Positions 62,307 through 64,000 of a stretch of 64,000 nt of DNA are shown here, in pieces. The translations under genes were made by a program, and so were the position numbers. The stretch comes from Rhodoferax sp. Lineage in GTDB: Bacteria; Pseudomonadota; Gammaproteobacteria; Burkholderiales; Burkholderiaceae_C. How positions within the stretch are numbered: position 1 is the stretch's first letter; every line of letters starts with the position of its first letter. Location of the stretch: positions 1 through 64,000 of the forward strand of contig NZ_JANXMU010000052.1 of NCBI RefSeq assembly GCF_025354435.1. Direction: 5' to 3'. The notes beneath the pieces were generated by a model, which had not been told where the DNA came from, ran no database searches, and worked only from the letters and a program-made list of their open reading frames with translations.

Positions 62307-62771
62307 ATGACGGTCTACGTTTTGGCCTTGTTAATCGGTGTGGTGGCGGGCCTGCGCGCCATGACGGCGCCTGCCGCCATCAGTTGGGCCGCCCACCTGG
62401 GCTGGCTGCCGCTGGCCGGTACGCCGCTGGCCTTTTTGGGCTTTGCCTACACCCCCTATGTGTTCACCCTGCTGGCCGCCATCGAGCTGGTGACCGACCA
62501 ACTGCCCCACACCCCGAGCCGCACTGTGCCGATGCAGTTTGGCGCACGCCTGGCCAGCGGGGCCTTGTGTGGTGCCGCGATCGGTGCCTCGGCTGGCGGG
62601 CTCGCTGTGGGCCTGGTCACGGGTCTGGTTGGTGCGATCGTGGGCACACTGGGCGGTGCCCGCCTGCGCGCACGGCTGGCCACCCTTTTAGGCCGGGATT
62701 CGTCTGCGGCTTTGCTGGAAGACGCATTGGCCGTGGCGGGGGCTTTTGCCGTCGTTTCGGTGAACGTATGA
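62307..62771 (+). CDS. DUF4126-type small membrane protein
   Basis: 154-residue hydrophobic protein with about four membrane helices: MTVYVLALLIGVVAGLRAM, TPYVFTLLAAIELVTDQLP, GALCGAAIGASAGGLAVGLV and ALAVAGAFAVVSVNV. The DUF4126-like motif GLRAMTAPAAISWAA is clear. AGGAG sits 7 bases before the ATG. It overlaps the flavoprotein gene by 4 bases, so it may support that enzyme at the membrane; function unknown. Confidence 0.8.
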   Translation: MTVYVLALLIGVVAGLRAMTAPAAISWAAHLGWLPLAGTPLAFLGFAYTPYVFTLLAAIELVTDQLPHTPSRTVPMQFGARLASGALCGAAIGASAGGLAVGLVTGLVGAIVGTLGGARLRARLATLLGRDSSAALLEDALAVAGAFAVVSVNV

Positions 62772-64000
62772 ATGCCGCGTTCGATGCCCTCATCGTCGGT
62801 GCCGGCCAGGCCGGCCCGCCGCTGGCCAGGCGCTTGACAGCATCGGGCATGCGCGTGGCCCTAATAGAGCGCAAACTGTTTGGCGGTACTTGCGTCAACA
62901 CCGGCTGCATGCCCACCAAGACCTTGATCGCCAGCGCCCGGGCTGCTTACGGGGTTCGCCGGGCAGCCGACTTTGGCGTGCAGACCTACGGGCCGGTGGC
63001 GATGGACATGCAGGTGGTCAAGGCGCGTAAAGACAAGGTCACGCTGGACGCGCGCCACGGCGTGGAATCCGGGCTTAAAGGCATGGCCGGATGCAGCGTG
63101 TTCGAAGGCCATGCGCGCTTTGCCTCGGCCCGCAGTGTGCGGGTGGGCGATGCGCTGCTGACCGCCGAGCGCATCTTTCTGAACGTCGGCGGCCGGGCCG
63201 CGATTCTCGACCTGCCGGGCATCCACGACGTGCCCTATTTGACCAATGCCTCGATGATGGCGCTGGACGTGCTGCCGCGCCATCTGGTGATCGTCGGCGG
63301 TAGCTACATCGGGCTGGAATTCGCCCAGATGTACCGCCGCTTCGGCAGCGAGGTGACGGTGATCGAACGCGGCCCGCGCCTGATTTCGGGTGAAGACCCG
63401 GAAGTGTCGAGCGCCGTGCAGGCGATTCTGGAGCGCGAAGGCATTGCCTTCCATTTGAACGCCGACAACATTTGCTTCGCGCAGCGTGGCAACGACATTG
63501 CGGTGGGCACCACGGCCAGCCACGAGGTGGTGGGTTCGCACCTGCTGGTCGCCGTGGGCCGCCGCCCGAATACCGACGACCTGCAGCTGGACGCGGCGGG
63601 CGTGGCCCTGGATGCGCGCGGCTACATCACCGTGGACGAGCAACTGCGCACCAATGTGCCGGGCATCTGGGCGCCGGGCGACTGCAATGGCCGCGGCGCG
63701 TTCACCCATACGGCCTACAACGACTTCGAGATCGTGGCGGCCAACCTGCTCGACGGTGCCCACCGCAAAGTCAGTGACCGCATCGACACCTACGCCCTGT
63801 ACATCGACCCGCCGCTGGCCCGGGTGGGCCTGAGCGAGGCCCAGGCGCGCAAGGCGGATTATAGCGTGCGTGTCGGCATGCGGCCCATGTCCCGCGTGGG
63901 CCGGGCGGTAGAGAAGGGCGAGACCGATGGTTTCATGCAGATCGTGGTCGATGCCGCAACGCAAAAAATCCTGGGCGCCACCATCCTGGGCGTGGGCGGT
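62768..64000 (+). CDS. pyridine nucleotide-disulfide oxidoreductase (mercuric-reductase/Lpd-like), cut by window end
   Basis: At least 411 codons of a FAD-dependent dithiol oxidoreductase that runs off the window. FAD motif ALIVGAGQAGPPLA (~7), redox-active disulfide GGTCVNTGCMPTK (~41-53), NAD motif LVIVGGSYIGLEFAQM (~175) and second FAD motif GIWAPGDCNGRGAFTHTAYN. No N-terminal heavy-metal domain, so it is not a classical MerA; no lipoamide complex genes are adjacent. Probably a dihydrolipoamide-dehydrogenase-like or glutathione-reductase-like enzyme of unknown substrate. Its ATG overlaps the DUF4126 stop. Confidence 0.88.
   Translation, partial: MNAAFDALIVGAGQAGPPLARRLTASGMRVALIERKLFGGTCVNTGCMPTKTLIASARAAYGVRRAADFGVQTYGPVAMDMQVVKARKDKVTLDARHGVESGLKGMAGCSVFEGHARFASARSVRVGDALLTAERIFLNVGGRAAILDLPGIHDVPYLTNASMMALDVLPRHLVIVGGSYIGLEFAQMYRRFGSEVTVIERGPRLISGEDPEVSSAVQAILEREGIAFHLNADNICFAQRGNDIAVGTTASHEVVGSHLLVAVGRRPNTDDLQLDAAGVALDARGYITVDEQLRTNVPGIWAPGDCNGRGAFTHTAYNDFEIVAANLLDGAHRKVSDRIDTYALYIDPPLARVGLSEAQARKADYSVRVGMRPMSRVGRAVEKGETDGFMQIVVDAATQKILGATILGVGG

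Overview
The window is GC-rich chromosomal DNA from a betaproteobacterium, most likely a Comamonadaceae member of the Rhodoferax/Polaromonas type. The evidence is an Omp32-like porin, the pilT/cyclic-nucleotide-binding/pilU arrangement, an argB-slmA pair, trpE-trpG-lysE-trpD order, and short dispersed palindromic repeats of a kind I associate with this family. It is mostly densely packed housekeeping and metabolic genes. I see no prophage, insertion sequence, CRISPR array or rRNA.

Layout. 0-5 kb: tRNA-Arg(CCG), a Gcr-type membrane protein, then the rsmI / yraN-diaA-dolP neighbourhood familiar from E. coli without lpoA. 5-10 kb: a beta-hydroxyacid dehydrogenase, pilU, a cNMP-binding protein, pilT and the divergent yggS. 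9.7-13 kb: a minus-strand run of two Lrp/AsnC regulators followed by a YfiR-YfiN-YfiB-type c-di-GMP module. 13-20 kb: a porin, then an arginine-to-glutamate route (ornithine cyclodeaminase, arginase, MarC-type membrane protein, PutA). 20-26 kb: a Tat-exported GH28 polygalacturonase-like lipoprotein behind a long leader, an RsuA-family pseudouridine synthase, a patatin phospholipase and a nitronate monooxygenase.

26-33 kb is the most distinctive part, a copper-type island. It holds a small Cys-containing secreted protein, a CusB adaptor lacking its central ~200 residues, a full-length CusA pump, and directly downstream a bufferin-type RiPP cluster (DUF2282 precursor, DUF692/MNIO enzyme, DUF2063 partner, DoxX). 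33-37 kb: a trp operon (trpE, trpG, lysE-type exporter, trpD) with no trpC next to it. 37-43 kb: CheV, YciA thioesterase, an Atm1-type ABC exporter, a 2-hydroxyacid dehydrogenase and a LysR regulator. 43-51 kb: acidic amino-acid use, with aspartase, a dicarboxylate symporter carrying an in-frame amber codon, a frameshifted binding protein, and an intact gltIJKL-type glutamate/aspartate ABC system. 50-64 kb: pyrC, NYN/OST-HTH protein, DUF3025, htpX, elaA, dbpA, slmA-argB, slyD, a NERD-helicase, pirin, DUF4126 and a flavoprotein disulfide reductase cut by the window end.

The main cross-cutting observation is a ~50-bp palindromic repeat, called here repeat B, present in about 16 copies in both orientations. 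Many lie between genes, but at least seven lie in frame inside protein-coding genes (three in putA, one each in the dehydrogenase, cusA, the lysE-type gene and the DUF3025 gene), and others supply stop codons. A second, ~100-bp intergenic repeat (repeat A) occurs three times.
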